This document shows positions 17,901 through 26,158 of a stretch of 64,000 bases of DNA, piece by piece; position 1 is the first letter of the stretch, and every line of letters starts with the position of its first letter. A program made the position numbers and the translations under genes. The DNA is from Sediminibacterium sp. (lineage in GTDB: Bacteria > Bacteroidota > Bacteroidia > B-17B0 > Aurantibacillaceae). The stretch covers positions 62,001 to 126,000 of the forward strand of contig JASGCO010000005.1 of the NCBI GenBank assembly GCA_030054095.1, written 5' to 3'. The notes under the pieces were generated by a model, which worked only from the letters and a program-made list of their open reading frames with translations, was not told the origin of the DNA and ran no database searches.

Positions 17901-18818
17901 CCCCAACATATTCTTTACATTCGGACTCACATAGGTATATCTTGGAGTAGGGGTATATGTAAAAAAATGTATAATGTCGTTACTATTGTTAACCAATGAT
18001 TCAAAACGCTCTTTGGATTCTTTCAGAAGTTCCTCCATTTGCGCTTTATCGCTGATGTCTCGTGCATTACCAATAATAGATATAAGTTTTTTACGTGTAT
18101 TAAAAACCGGATTTATGGTAATTTCCATAAAAACCGTTCGTTTATTTTTATGCTTCCATCTGGTAATAATACTCTTGTTTCCTTCCAGTTTCTTATAAAT
18201 TTCAGTAAAAACCCGTTGTGTCTTTACATATTGCTTAAAATCTTCCGGGTGTATAATGCGTTCAATATTATCTATGGATTTGTAAAAATACTCTGGTTCG
18301 TAACCCAAAATAGTCTTTACACTATTACTTATAAATACACAGGATGGTGTTGGTAATAGATCATACTTAAAAATAATGTCCTTACTATAGCTGCTTAAAT
18401 TTTCAAGAAGCTTTACAGAATTTTCTTTTTCTTCCTGCGATTTTTTCCGCTTTGTTATTTCCAGAAACGTAGACTGACAAACTTTTTTACCCTGAAATAA
18501 AACAGCATTTGATTTAGCTTCTATTTGTACACGTTTTCCATTAAATGTAATAATCTCAATTTCTACAGGATCAAACTCTTCTCCATTAATAATACGATTA
18601 GTATTGTTTCTAACACTACTCCTGTATTCTTCGGCAACATAATTAAAAAACTTCAGTTTATTTAATTCTTCCAGTTTAACAGTTTGAGTTAAACCAAATA
18701 TTTTACGTGCCCGTTTATTGAGGTAGTGTATTTTTTTTACATCAAATAAAATGACAGCAACCGGTAATTGATCCAGTGTACCAATATCTATTGATTTAAC
18801 TCCCTTTTTATTTGACAT
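14985..18818 (-). CDS. Cytoplasmic multi-PAS sensor histidine kinase (HisKA_2 type)
   Basis: The 1277-residue kinase has no transmembrane segment. I count eight PAS-like domains, at about residues 15-122, 135-258, 270-392, 403-516, 555-674, 685-804, 815-934 and 945-1064. The last four are tandem duplicates with a period of 130-131 residues, each starting with a (A/G)(R/K)L(K/Q/N)A(V/I)(L/F)(E/D)S(S/G) helix. A HisKA_2 domain follows (EVHHRVKNNMQVISS, His1086), then an HATPase_c domain (ELVTNAIKHA with Asn1195; VVDNGVGLP; GTEVNITFP). It should phosphorylate the LytTR regulator next to it. Its signals are unknown; PAS domains may sense small ligands, redox state or light. Confidence 0.92.
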   Translation of the reverse strand: MSNKKGVKSIDIGTLDQLPVAVILFDVKKIHYLNKRARKIFGLTQTVKLEELNKLKFFNYVAEEYRSSVRNNTNRIINGEEFDPVEIEIITFNGKRVQIEAKSNAVLFQGKKVCQSTFLEITKRKKSQEEKENSVKLLENLSSYSKDIIFKYDLLPTPSCVFISNSVKTILGYEPEYFYKSIDNIERIIHPEDFKQYVKTQRVFTEIYKKLEGNKSIITRWKHKNKRTVFMEITINPVFNTRKKLISIIGNARDISDKAQMEELLKESKERFESLVNNSNDIIHFFTYTPTPRYTYVSPNVKNMLGYNPEDFYNQPDFYYKRLLSSQSDFLNIEKKLKHIQKANTDVNITYTYQTVKANGEPIWLENNIVPIFDNAGKITVFLNVLRDISIKKENELELKQKSRDYEQLLNTAPMACIIHNRGIIEYCNDAVLTVLQTKNPKKLMGKFLVDFVVEKDRKKVIKEIAEITNKNESPDTVSYKFRTLKQQIIEVDIQSKSIKYNGEDCILSVIHNVSERKQIEKQQLRSEIVESTNKLLIKEIDERSKIEQKLIDQTARLKAVLESSSHLVWTVNHKTEITSFNTNFYNVIKRSYNKHLEPNTSITDIVKGAKKKYYDEFWLPKYKRALNGESLEFEHEESDDKQKVYRKVYINPIISKDGRINEISCIASDITEAKIYEKQIMEQSGRLQAIFESGNQLMWSVNKQIELTNYNQNYYNSIYEQHGTYPQIGKTVYYDTVKKKEDPMAKLWDKRYEEVFKGKSLDFVTEKVLKNGHAIYHQIYLQPIIGNNNEVIEASGIAYDITDKIQSEEKVKTQTAKLKAIFESGNQFIWTVDRDYKLTSFNKEFSQTIYDIFGFYPLVNADPYKAYPPEKIELFLSFWNAKYDEVFNGKSLNFVSQRANIDGNMKYRQIYLNPIYNGNVVSEVAGVGFDITDKILSEQKISNQAAKLNAIFDSSMHYIWTVDVFLKLTSFNKNYFDLIKNIYDTQPYLGFQLNRGILANDRTYVDLIEKKYKEAFKGASKNFELELSDKFGNKMFLEVFLNPIFDGAIVTEVSGIAHDITDKKTSQEKIVQSLREKEILLKEVHHRVKNNMQVISSILNLQSSYVSDEYALSLLKESQNRIKTMAYIHESLYQNKTFATIDFSDYIATLSSNIIQSYAVSTEKVKLLLDISKVVLGLDVSIPAGLIINELVTNAIKHAFSGNKTGFLSINLKSQNNVVTLNVVDNGVGLPDSFDHKNTNSLGLQLVNTLVEQIDGTVEFKKRTEGGTEVNITFPV

Positions 18819-18898
18819 AAATCCGCACTAAATATAAAAAAAAAGGGTAGTTATGGCTTAATTATTCGACCACTTCTTCTATATGTGCCTTAAATCTG

Positions 18899-20566
18899 CT
18901 ATTTACGGATAGTTTGGGTTTTGTTATCGTCTATCTTAATGTTGTATGTTCTTAAACTTTCTTCGTAGGTAGGTCGTATTTTATTACCCTGCCAGGCTAT
19001 TTCCATATCACTTTGATAGGTTATTTTAAGGTAATTAAATCCCATTTCATCATAATAATACCAATCGCCATCTTTCATACCACTCACGTATTTACCGGTA
19101 TATTCAATTTGTCCGTTACTATAGTATTTCGTGTGTTGGCCAATTGGATCACCAGCCATAAAAGAGCCTATATATCGCTTCTTTTTACCCGGCATGTAAT
19201 AAGATGTCCATAAACTATCTGTTTCACCATTCGAAAAACTTCCTTTTTCCATATAATCGCTGGTTTCATAGATCCATGGCCCCACCTTTTCATTTTCAAC
19301 AAAAGAGCCTGTTGTTAAAATTTTACCATCTTCTGTATAATCTGTCATGGTTCCTTCCCGTTTTCCATTCACATAGTTTTCTTCTCTTAATAAAGCCCCG
19401 CTTTCATAATACCATTTCCATACACCCTGAGGTCTGCCTTTTTTATCATACTTTCCTTTTTGTTCCAGTTTTCCGGAAGGATAATAAAACTCCCAGTCAC
19501 CTGTACGCCCACCAGCAATGTACTTTCCTTTACCTTTAAACTCTCCGCTATTATGAAATTCTGTCCATATACCTATACGGTTACGTACACTATCCACAGC
19601 TCCTTTGGCCACAATTACACCATCAAAATACTCTATGCAACTATCCGGTACCGGAATATTCCGGCATACTAGTTTTTTAATATATACATTACTGGTATCA
19701 TCTCTCAGAAATAAAGAAGAATCGCAACGTTGCTTTTGTACATAATGAAAATGTGAACCTATGGCCACACCTTCGCTGTAAACGCCTTCGTATTTTAATG
19801 TTCCATCATCATACGTTTCTTTATACACTTCCACACTGGCAATTTCAGGAGCTCTTAATACCGGTTTTCCAAAGTTGAATTTTTTGGTACTGGTTAAATT
19901 CCCTTTTTTATCGTATTCTTTTACATAACCATCCAGCGAATCGCCATTGTATTTCATTTCTTTTTTTACACTGTAATCTTCATAAAACTCTTTCCAGTAG
20001 CCTTGTTTACGTCCTTCCTTATCTCTTCTATTAAAACGATCATTCGATTGCATAATACCATTTTTATAAGTAATAAGACCTACAAGCGTAGAATCATCAC
20101 TGTATTCAAATGCCATACCATCGGGTTTACCATCCTTAAATGGGGTTATAGTTTTAGTTTTACCGTTTTTATGATAAGCGTACTGCGGCCCTTGTTTTAT
20201 ATCATTCACCAGGTTTTCCTTTGTTATCATCCGGCCGGTTGTATCGTAAACAATGGTTAACCCGTTTTTCTTTCCTTCCTGATAACTTACCGTTTTACTG
20301 ATACGCCCCTTGGCATCATAAAATTTCCATATACTATCCAATAAAAAATTCTTACGGTTACCTTCTATTTTAATTATACCTTGTTCCGAATAATTTTTCC
20401 AGTATCCATCCGGTTTGCCATCTTTCATATATCCTTCAGAAGATACCTGACCATTGGCATGGTAAAATTTATTATATCCATTGGGGTTCTGCGGTGTTTG
20501 CCCTTTACTTATATTAACAAATAGTATAACACCAACAATCCAACCTATATTTTTTAAGAACCGCAT
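18899..20566 (-). CDS. Secreted MORN/YwqK-type repeat protein
   Basis: After a signal peptide (ILFVNISKG) the 555 residues consist of many copies of a roughly 23-residue unit of the form (G)xWxxYYxxGxLxxxGxYxxGxxxG, for example WEFYYPSGKLEQKGKYDKKGRPQGVW. These are MORN_2 repeats, as in YwqK-like proteins, and form beta-hairpin surfaces. Such proteins are very common in Bacteroidota and their binding partners are generally unknown. It ends 17 bases before the nadA stop side and shares its orientation. Confidence 0.85.
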   Translation of the reverse strand: MRFLKNIGWIVGVILFVNISKGQTPQNPNGYNKFYHANGQVSSEGYMKDGKPDGYWKNYSEQGIIKIEGNRKNFLLDSIWKFYDAKGRISKTVSYQEGKKNGLTIVYDTTGRMITKENLVNDIKQGPQYAYHKNGKTKTITPFKDGKPDGMAFEYSDDSTLVGLITYKNGIMQSNDRFNRRDKEGRKQGYWKEFYEDYSVKKEMKYNGDSLDGYVKEYDKKGNLTSTKKFNFGKPVLRAPEIASVEVYKETYDDGTLKYEGVYSEGVAIGSHFHYVQKQRCDSSLFLRDDTSNVYIKKLVCRNIPVPDSCIEYFDGVIVAKGAVDSVRNRIGIWTEFHNSGEFKGKGKYIAGGRTGDWEFYYPSGKLEQKGKYDKKGRPQGVWKWYYESGALLREENYVNGKREGTMTDYTEDGKILTTGSFVENEKVGPWIYETSDYMEKGSFSNGETDSLWTSYYMPGKKKRYIGSFMAGDPIGQHTKYYSNGQIEYTGKYVSGMKDGDWYYYDEMGFNYLKITYQSDMEIAWQGNKIRPTYEESLRTYNIKIDDNKTQTIRK

Positions 20567-20583
20567 AGTAGTAAAGTTACTAA

Positions 20584-21561
20584 TTACAAACCAAATTTTG
20601 CACTTAATTCAAGCATTCTGGTAATAGGTGCCCGGGCTGTCTTTATTAATTCATCAGCCATTAACAATTCAGGTTGTTCATGTTTTAAGGCTATGTAAAT
20701 CTTTTCCAGTGTATTTAATTTCATGTGAGGACAATCGTTACAAGCGCAGCTATTATTGGGCGGAGCCGGTATAAATGTTTTATGAGGATTAGCCTTTTGC
20801 ATCTGATGTAAAATACCTGTTTCTGTCAAAACAATAAATGCCTGATCTGATGATTTTTTTGTATAGTTTAATAAAGCGGTTGTACTTCCTATAAAATCGG
20901 CGTGTTCCAATATAGCTGCTTCACATTCGGGATGGGCAATAATTTTAGCATCCGGATGCTGTACTTTTAATTTAATCAGCTTCTCTAAACTGAAAATTTC
21001 ATGTACCATACAACTGCCATCCCATAATACCATGTTACGGCCGTTTTTTTTATTAATATAAGCTCCCAGATTTTTATCGGGCGCAAATATGATTTTCTGA
21101 TCTTTAGGAAATGATTCTACAATTTGTACCGCATTAGTGGATGTTACAATAACATCTGAAAGGGCCTTAATTTCAGCCGTACAATTTATGTAAGTTAATA
21201 CAATATGATCGGGGTGACGTGCTTTAAACGCGGCAAAATCGCCGGCAGGACATGAATCAGCTAAACTGCACCCGGCCTTCAAATCCGGAATGAGTACTTT
21301 TTTGGAGGGATTCAGAATTTTTGCCGTTTCGGCCATAAAATGAACGCCGGCAAATAAAATGATGTCCGCCTCACTTTTTTCGGCTTGTTGTGCCAGGCCC
21401 AAACTATCCCCAATATAGTCCGCAATATCCTGAATGTCAGCATCTTGATAGTAGTGTGCCAGGATCACCGCCCGCTTCTCTTTCTTAAGATAATCAATCT
21501 CTTTGAATAAATCAAGAGCCGGATCAATTTCCACATCGAGGTATCCTTTTTCTAATAACAT
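20584..21561 (-). CDS. nadA: Quinolinate synthase A
   Basis: NadA condenses iminoaspartate with dihydroxyacetone phosphate to quinolinate in de novo NAD synthesis, using a [4Fe-4S] cluster. The 325 residues include the family features [19 protein letters not shown], the first cluster cysteine in [14 protein letters not shown] (C98), the middle HPECE region, and the last cysteine in [17 protein letters not shown]. No nadB or nadC is in the window. The gene is divergent from rpiB across the AT-rich spacer. Confidence 0.96.
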   Translation of the reverse strand: MLLEKGYLDVEIDPALDLFKEIDYLKKEKRAVILAHYYQDADIQDIADYIGDSLGLAQQAEKSEADIILFAGVHFMAETAKILNPSKKVLIPDLKAGCSLADSCPAGDFAAFKARHPDHIVLTYINCTAEIKALSDVIVTSTNAVQIVESFPKDQKIIFAPDKNLGAYINKKNGRNMVLWDGSCMVHEIFSLEKLIKLKVQHPDAKIIAHPECEAAILEHADFIGSTTALLNYTKKSSDQAFIVLTETGILHQMQKANPHKTFIPAPPNNSCACNDCPHMKLNTLEKIYIALKHEQPELLMADELIKTARAPITRMLELSAKFGL

Positions 21562-21753
21562 ATATATTCTTTTTTTAAAAATTAAATTATGTATTATATA
21601 TATAGGGTGTTAATACTGTTTATTACTTCCACTCAAAAATTTGGATTTGCCACTTATCAGCAATCATTAACATACCTATACACAAATTTACACTATTACA
21701 AACTTGATAATCAGCTTTATTGAAAATAATTAACAATTGTTAGAAGTAATGAG

Positions 21754-21762
21754 TGTGTATAA
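21754..21762 (-). promoter_or_regulatory. DnaA-box-like nonamer TTATACACA
   Basis: The minus strand reads TTATACACA, matching the TTATNCACA DnaA-box consensus at all defined positions. A single site has little weight alone; it matters because of the orientation switch around it. Confidence 0.35.
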
Positions 21763-22042
21763 AAACAATGCATTTTCAGTTGTTGAAACCTCTTCTTTTT
21801 ACTGTAGAACTTTAAGCAGGAAATCATAAAAAACACTTGACTTACTATAAAACGTACGGCATATAACTTTTATTTAATATTCGCTTAAAATAGTTTGGAT
21901 AAATAGTTAACATATTAAGACTGTATTAACAAGAAGAGTGTTAATTAATAGGTGTTAAAGCATATTAGTAATCAGTGCTTTAACTTATTCATGTTAATTA
22001 ACGTGTATTACTAAATATGAACAGTATTCATAAAGCATTTTG

Positions 22043-22073
22043 TTGGGTGGAAAATTTTTTATAGGTAGCTTTG
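22043..22073 (+). promoter_or_regulatory. Promoter of rpiB (TTG, 20 bases, TAGCTTTG)
   Basis: TTG at 22043-22045 and TAGCTTTG at 22066-22073 match the Bacteroidota -33 and -7 elements with a 20-base spacer. The ATG follows 18 bases after the -7 box. Confidence 0.6.
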
Positions 22074-22091
22074 ACTTTTTATAAGTAGAAT

Positions 22092-22520
22092 ATGAAACTA
22101 GCAATTGGCAGCGATCACGCCGGATTTGAATTAAAAGAGCAATTACGGTCTTATCTTCAGGAAAAAGGAATAGACCATACCGATAAGGGATGTTACAGTT
22201 CAGAACGGGCAGATTATCCGGATTACGGACACGCCGTAGCCAATGACGTATTAGCGGGAACGGTTAATTTTGGAATAGTGATTTGTGGTAGTGGAAACGG
22301 GATTAATATGGCTGCTAACAAACATAAAGGCATACGTGCCGCGCTTTGCTGGAATGCTGAAATTGCAGGTTTGGCCCGTCAGCACAATGACGCTAATATA
22401 CTAACATTACCAGGACGTTATATAAGTCTGGAAGAAGCAAAAAAATGCGTAGATGTATTTTTAAGTGAATCGTTTGAAGGTGGAAGGCACCAGGGAAGAG
22501 TAGAGAAAATAGATTTGTAA
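22092..22520 (+). CDS. rpiB: Ribose 5-phosphate isomerase B
   Basis: RpiB interconverts ribose 5-phosphate and ribulose 5-phosphate in the non-oxidative pentose phosphate pathway. The 142-residue protein is of normal length and has the RpiB/LacAB motifs SDHAGFELK near the start, the active-site cysteine Cys65 in GIVICGSGNGINMAANK, and R-A-A-L-C-W-N followed by ARQHNDANILTLPGRY. It is first on the plus strand after the AT-rich spacer and probably monocistronic. Confidence 0.95.
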   Translation: MKLAIGSDHAGFELKEQLRSYLQEKGIDHTDKGCYSSERADYPDYGHAVANDVLAGTVNFGIVICGSGNGINMAANKHKGIRAALCWNAEIAGLARQHNDANILTLPGRYISLEEAKKCVDVFLSESFEGGRHQGRVEKIDL

Positions 22521-22551
22521 AGGGATAATAACGTAAAGGCTGCAAGGGTGT

Positions 22552-22971
22552 TTAGGATTTATAAACGCCCACTACCAGCATTAACCAGCCAATAATAAAA
22601 CTAATGCCCCCCAATGGGGTAACCGGTCCAAGTACCGCTAAAAATTCCATTCCCAAAACGTGGCGCGTACATAAAAAATACAGCGAACCACTAAATAATA
22701 CAATACCCCACAGGAAAAACACATAGGCCCATTTCAGAAACCGGGAACTATAAAATTTCTGAAGAATAAGAATAACCATCATGGCCAATACATGAAAAAA
22801 GTGGTACTTAACACCTTTATCAAACCCATCTAATAAATTTTGTGTCATTAAACCACTTTCCAGTTGATTTTTTAAAAAATGGGCGCCAAGCGCCCCAAGG
22901 GCAACAGCTAAAGCGCCAAGCAAACCAATCCATACAAACGGTTTTGGCAATCGGGTATCAACAGAGTTCAT
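22552..22971 (-). CDS. DUF423 family small membrane protein (YgdD-like)
   Basis: The 139 residues contain four hydrophobic helices and the DUF423 N-terminal pattern ALAVALGALGAHFLKNQL, followed by GVKYHFFHVLAMMVI and a C-terminal TPLGGISFIIGWLMLV. These are inner-membrane proteins of unknown function found widely in bacteria. It begins immediately next to the stop codon of the MazG-like gene and is likely in one operon with it. Confidence 0.85.
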   Translation of the reverse strand: MNSVDTRLPKPFVWIGLLGALAVALGALGAHFLKNQLESGLMTQNLLDGFDKGVKYHFFHVLAMMVILILQKFYSSRFLKWAYVFFLWGIVLFSGSLYFLCTRHVLGMEFLAVLGPVTPLGGISFIIGWLMLVVGVYKS

Positions 22972-22972
22972 A

Positions 22973-23299
22973 TTATTTCAGTTTTTCATTGTCCAGATGC
23001 CGCGTGGCATCACGGTTCGTTTTCTTATTCAGATTTTTTTTCAAAGCGGTTTCCAGATCTATGCCCGTTTGATTGGCCAGACAAATCAACACAAATAACA
23101 CATCCGCCATTTCATCGCCCAGATCTTTGGCTTTATCACTTTCCTTTTCACTTTGTTCACCGTAACGCCTAGCCATAATACGCGCCATTTCACCTACTTC
23201 TTCCATTAAAACAGCCATATTCGTTAATTCGTTAAAATAACGTACACCATACTGTTTAATCCAATTGTCCACAGTGTTTTGCGATTCACGGATTGTCAT
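22973..23299 (-). CDS. MazG-like nucleotide pyrophosphohydrolase
   Basis: I place the start at the ATG at 23299, giving 108 residues, because the frame upstream is antisense to the cyclase gene and a -7 box lies just before this ATG. The product has the all-alpha NTP-PPase signature: the metal-binding EExxE-type motif in LMEEVGEMARIMARRY and the second ExxD motif in DLGDEMADVLFVLICLA. MazG-type enzymes hydrolyse nucleoside triphosphates to monophosphates, often as house-cleaning; the preferred nucleotide is unknown. Confidence 0.88.
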   Translation of the reverse strand: MTIRESQNTVDNWIKQYGVRYFNELTNMAVLMEEVGEMARIMARRYGEQSEKESDKAKDLGDEMADVLFVLICLANQTGIDLETALKKNLNKKTNRDATRHLDNEKLK

Positions 23300-23319
23300 T
23301 TTATCTGTATTTTTATGTA

Positions 23320-23327
23320 CAAAGGTA
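23320..23327 (-). promoter_or_regulatory. Bacteroidota -7 box for the MazG-like/DUF423 pair
   Basis: On the minus strand the sequence is TACCTTTG, matching TAnnTTTG, 20 bases before the ATG at 23299. It supports the short start for the MazG-like gene. Confidence 0.5.
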
Positions 23328-23359
23328 TCAGTTAAAACGAATCCAGAATAAAAAATAAA

Positions 23360-24112
23360 ATGATAGCAACACTCCTTCATAAAGGCGAAACGTATCGCGT
23401 CGATTTTTTTAAACCGATCGATATTTCCATGCCCCTTCATACCGGTAAAAATTGCCCTAGTGCATGGTATGTACCCCCTATGAACGTTGAACCAGTGCGG
23501 ATGGGCGATTGGGTGGGTGATGTAAATCAGGGAGGCAGCGTTAACTTTCGCAACATTACCTTTAATCCGCATGGCAATGGCACACACACCGAATGTGTGG
23601 GACATATCAGTAAAGAAAATTACTCCATCAATAAAACGTTTGAACGGTTTGCGTTTATTGCCGAGTTAATAACCATTTTACCCATAGAGCAGGATAACGG
23701 CGATTTCGTAATCACAGCCAGGCAGATACAAACTGCACTGGAGGAATGTAAAAACACAGAAGCTGTAATTATACGTACACTCAGTAATTCGCCTGATAAA
23801 CTGAGCATGCAATATAGTAATACCAATCCGCCTTACCTGCAAAAGGAAGCCATAGATGTTTTAAATGAAAAAGGCGTTGAACACCTGCTTATAGATATGC
23901 CCAGCGTGGATAAAGAGGTAGATGGAGGAGTGCTGGCGGCACATCACGCTTTCTGGAACTATCCTGAAAATACGCAAACGCGTAAAACCATCACGGAACT
24001 GATTTACGTTCCCAACGATGTGTTTGACGGAACTTATTTTTTACACTTTCAGATTGCCCCGTTCGAAAACGACGCCAGCCCGTCGAAACCGGTGTTGTAT
24101 AAAGTGATGTGA
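23360..24112 (+). CDS. Cyclase-family metal-dependent hydrolase (kynurenine formamidase-like)
   Basis: The 250 residues belong to the cyclase (KynB-like) superfamily. The metal-binding motif HxGTHxD is seen in degenerate form as NPHGNGTHTECVGHI (Glu in place of Asp), and the C-terminal half has IRTLSN and LLIDMPSVDKEVDGG, typical of the DxPSVD/E region of the fold. Members hydrolyse N-formylkynurenine or other amides. No other kynurenine gene is nearby, so the substrate remains open. The gene is divergent from the MazG-like gene. Confidence 0.8.
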   Translation: MIATLLHKGETYRVDFFKPIDISMPLHTGKNCPSAWYVPPMNVEPVRMGDWVGDVNQGGSVNFRNITFNPHGNGTHTECVGHISKENYSINKTFERFAFIAELITILPIEQDNGDFVITARQIQTALEECKNTEAVIIRTLSNSPDKLSMQYSNTNPPYLQKEAIDVLNEKGVEHLLIDMPSVDKEVDGGVLAAHHAFWNYPENTQTRKTITELIYVPNDVFDGTYFLHFQIAPFENDASPSKPVLYKVM

Positions 24113-24119
24113 TTATAAT

Positions 24120-24773
24120 TTAAGGTGCCAAACGCATCATCTGCCAAACGCCGCTATCACTCAGTTGATAGGCAATGCGGTCATGTCGTCTGTTTTTACG
24201 ACCCTGCCAGAATTCGTAATACGTGGCCTGTAAATGAAAACCACCCCAAAACGGAGGACGTGGAATCTCTTTATCTTTAAATGTTTCTTCCAGTTCAGCA
24301 ATCTTATTCGTTAACACCTCCCGGTTGTCAATCACCTGACTCTGCGGACTGGCCCAGGCGCTTATTTTACTGTCTCTCGGGCGCAGGTTAAAATACGCGT
24401 CACTCACCGCGTCGCTGGCCTTTACAATTTTGCCTTTCAGATGAATTTGCCGCTCCAGATCGGGCCAGAAAAACAAACACGCGCCATACGGGTTGTAAGA
24501 AAGTTGTTCGCTTTTACGGCTATTGTAATTGGTATAAAACGTAAATTGGTGCGCGTCATACTCTCTCAGGTACACAATACGGGAATTAGGCAACCCTTCT
24601 GTATCAACCGTAGAAAGCGTCATTGCCTGTACTTCAGGTATCTGGCTTTCCACCGCCTCTTTCATCCATTTCTCAAACTGAATAAACGGATTGGTAGTAA
24701 CGTCTTTTTCGCTGAGTTCACCTTTGGTAAAGTCTTCGCGCAATTTCGAAATGTATTCCCGTGTAGCATCCAT
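24120..24773 (-). CDS. pdxH: Pyridoxamine 5'-phosphate oxidase
   Basis: PdxH oxidises pyridoxine or pyridoxamine 5'-phosphate to pyridoxal 5'-phosphate, using FMN and oxygen. The 217-residue length is normal. Motifs include the FMN-binding RIVYLREYD and FYTNYNSRKSEQL segments, ARVFFWPDLERQI-like sequence (GACLFFWPDLERQIHLKG), RPRDSKISAWASPQSQ, and the C-terminal PPFWGGFHLQ with the final R-x-H-D-R. It converges with the cyclase gene and is divergent from algH. Confidence 0.96.
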   Translation of the reverse strand: MDATREYISKLREDFTKGELSEKDVTTNPFIQFEKWMKEAVESQIPEVQAMTLSTVDTEGLPNSRIVYLREYDAHQFTFYTNYNSRKSEQLSYNPYGACLFFWPDLERQIHLKGKIVKASDAVSDAYFNLRPRDSKISAWASPQSQVIDNREVLTNKIAELEETFKDKEIPRPPFWGGFHLQATYYEFWQGRKNRRHDRIAYQLSDSGVWQMMRLAP

Positions 24774-24777
24774 GGTA

Positions 24778-24785
24778 CAAAATTA
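24778..24785 (-). promoter_or_regulatory. Bacteroidota -7 box for pdxH
   Basis: The minus strand reads TAATTTTG, matching TAnnTTTG, only four bases before the ATG at 24773. The transcript would be leaderless or nearly so. Confidence 0.45.
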
Positions 24786-24918
24786 GGGTTATTTAGCCGG
24801 GAACAGAAAGACTTTTATCAGTCATTTTACATAACAAATCAGGGTTTAATTTTAATGGAAACGGTTATAGGTTAATCCCTGTAAAATTTTAGGTACTTTT
24901 CTTACCTTTAACAAATAA

Positions 24919-25458
24919 ATGAAAGGACATTTACTGGTAGCCCAGCCGCTTTTAAACGATGGTTTTTTTAACCGTTCGGTAGTATATTTAACCGATCATA
25001 ACGAAGAAGGAAGTCTGGGATTTGTACTTAATTTTAAAACGCATTTTGTGTTGCGCGATGTTCGTCCCCAGGTAAAAAACGGAAATTTTCCGATATACGA
25101 GGGCGGACCCGTAGCTAAAAACCAATTGTACTTTTTGCATAACCTCGGGCATAATTTAACTGATGCGGTACAAATAGATGAACGGTTATTTTTCGGAGGC
25201 GATTTTAATGAACTCCTCCATTTAATTGATCACGGAAAAATAAAACACACTGACATCCGTTTTTTTGCGGGGTATTGTGGCTGGCACGTGGGGCAACTCG
25301 ATCAGGAAATTAAGCAACGTAGCTGGTTTGTAAATCCAACTAATTCAGCAACCGTTTTAAGTAACGATTCCCGCGAGTTATGGGAAAACGAACTCAACCA
25401 GCAAAAACCATCCCTCAGTATATTTGCCACCATTGGCCACGATCCATCTCTTAATTAA
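24919..25458 (+). CDS. YqgE/AlgH family protein
   Basis: This 179-residue protein has the family hallmarks: [25 protein letters not shown] at the N-terminus, [11 protein letters not shown], then [15 protein letters not shown] and [17 protein letters not shown]. The family has a conserved fold and an unclear role; AlgH was named for an effect on alginate genes in Pseudomonas, which need not apply here. It precedes trmD by one base, so the two are probably cotranscribed. Confidence 0.92.
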   Translation: MKGHLLVAQPLLNDGFFNRSVVYLTDHNEEGSLGFVLNFKTHFVLRDVRPQVKNGNFPIYEGGPVAKNQLYFLHNLGHNLTDAVQIDERLFFGGDFNELLHLIDHGKIKHTDIRFFAGYCGWHVGQLDQEIKQRSWFVNPTNSATVLSNDSRELWENELNQQKPSLSIFATIGHDPSLN

Positions 25459-25459
25459 T

Positions 25460-26134
25460 ATGCGAATAGATATCATAAGTGTTGTTCCCGAATTAATGAC
25501 CAGTGCCTTTAGTCATTCCATATTAAAAAGGGCCATTGCGGCAGGCTTAGCAGAAGTAAACCTTATTAACCTGAGGGATTATGCTACTGGCAAACAGAAG
25601 CAGGTAGATGATTACGCCTTTGGCGGTGGAGCCGGAATGGTTATGATGATAGAACCCATTGCCGCCTGCATCAACGATTTAAAAAGCAAAACCCATTACG
25701 ATGAGGTAATTTACATGAGTCCCGATGGAGAACGCCTCACACAAAAAATCAGTAACCAGCTATCCATGCTTAAAAACCTGATTATTTTATGCGGGCATTA
25801 CAAGGGCGTAGATGAGCGCGTAAGGGAACATTTTATTACCCGCGAAATCAGTATCGGCGATTATGTGTTGAGTGGTGGAGAGCTGGCCGCCTCGGTTTTA
25901 AGTGATTCCATCATCCGTTTAATACCAGGTGTGTTAAACGATGAAACCAGTGCCCTGAGCGATTCCTTTCAGGATAATTTGCTGGCACCTCCGGTTTACA
26001 CCCGCCCGGCAGAATACCAGGGTTGGGCAGTACCCGAAATTTTACTCAGCGGACACAGTAAAAAAATAGAACAGTGGCGCCACGAACAAAGTGTGCTGCG
26101 CACAAAACAACGCCGCCCCGATCTTTTGGCCTGA
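25460..26134 (+). CDS. trmD: tRNA (guanine-N1)-methyltransferase TrmD
   Basis: TrmD methylates G37 of tRNAs next to the anticodon, using SAM, to prevent frameshifting. I start it at the ATG at 25460, one base after the algH stop, since [13 protein letters not shown] is the conserved N-terminus. The 224 residues have the knotted SPOUT fold motifs [24 protein letters not shown], and [15 protein letters not shown]. The usual rpsP-rimM-trmD-rplS operon is not present here. Confidence 0.96.
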   Translation: MRIDIISVVPELMTSAFSHSILKRAIAAGLAEVNLINLRDYATGKQKQVDDYAFGGGAGMVMMIEPIAACINDLKSKTHYDEVIYMSPDGERLTQKISNQLSMLKNLIILCGHYKGVDERVREHFITREISIGDYVLSGGELAASVLSDSIIRLIPGVLNDETSALSDSFQDNLLAPPVYTRPAEYQGWAVPEILLSGHSKKIEQWRHEQSVLRTKQRRPDLLA

Positions 26135-26158
26135 ACAAAATAAAAAGTCCGTTGTCTG

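Larger units (their letters stand above)
21562..22091. other. AT-rich divergent spacer, candidate replication-origin or regulatory region
   Basis: This 530-base spacer is clearly AT-rich and has no coding frame. It holds eight copies of TGTTAA on either strand, at 21608, 21667, 21730, 21907, 21926, 21939, 21953 and 21992, six of them TGTTAAT. It also has a 9-bp inverted repeat (GTTAAAGCA at 21954, TGCTTTAAC at 21976), one DnaA-box-like TTATACACA (minus strand, 21754-21762) and two 8-of-9 boxes (21676-21684, 21894-21902). Genes left of it run mainly leftward and genes right of it mainly rightward. An origin is an inference; a regulated divergent promoter region is the alternative. Confidence 0.4.

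Noticed and set aside
18039..18356. 105-codon frame antisense to the histidine kinase
   Set aside because: It lies fully inside a gene with clear PAS domains and has no independent support.
25284..25294. CACGTG core inside the algH gene as a possible fifth parS
   Set aside because: Only the central hexamer matches; the outer GTT and AAC arms are absent.
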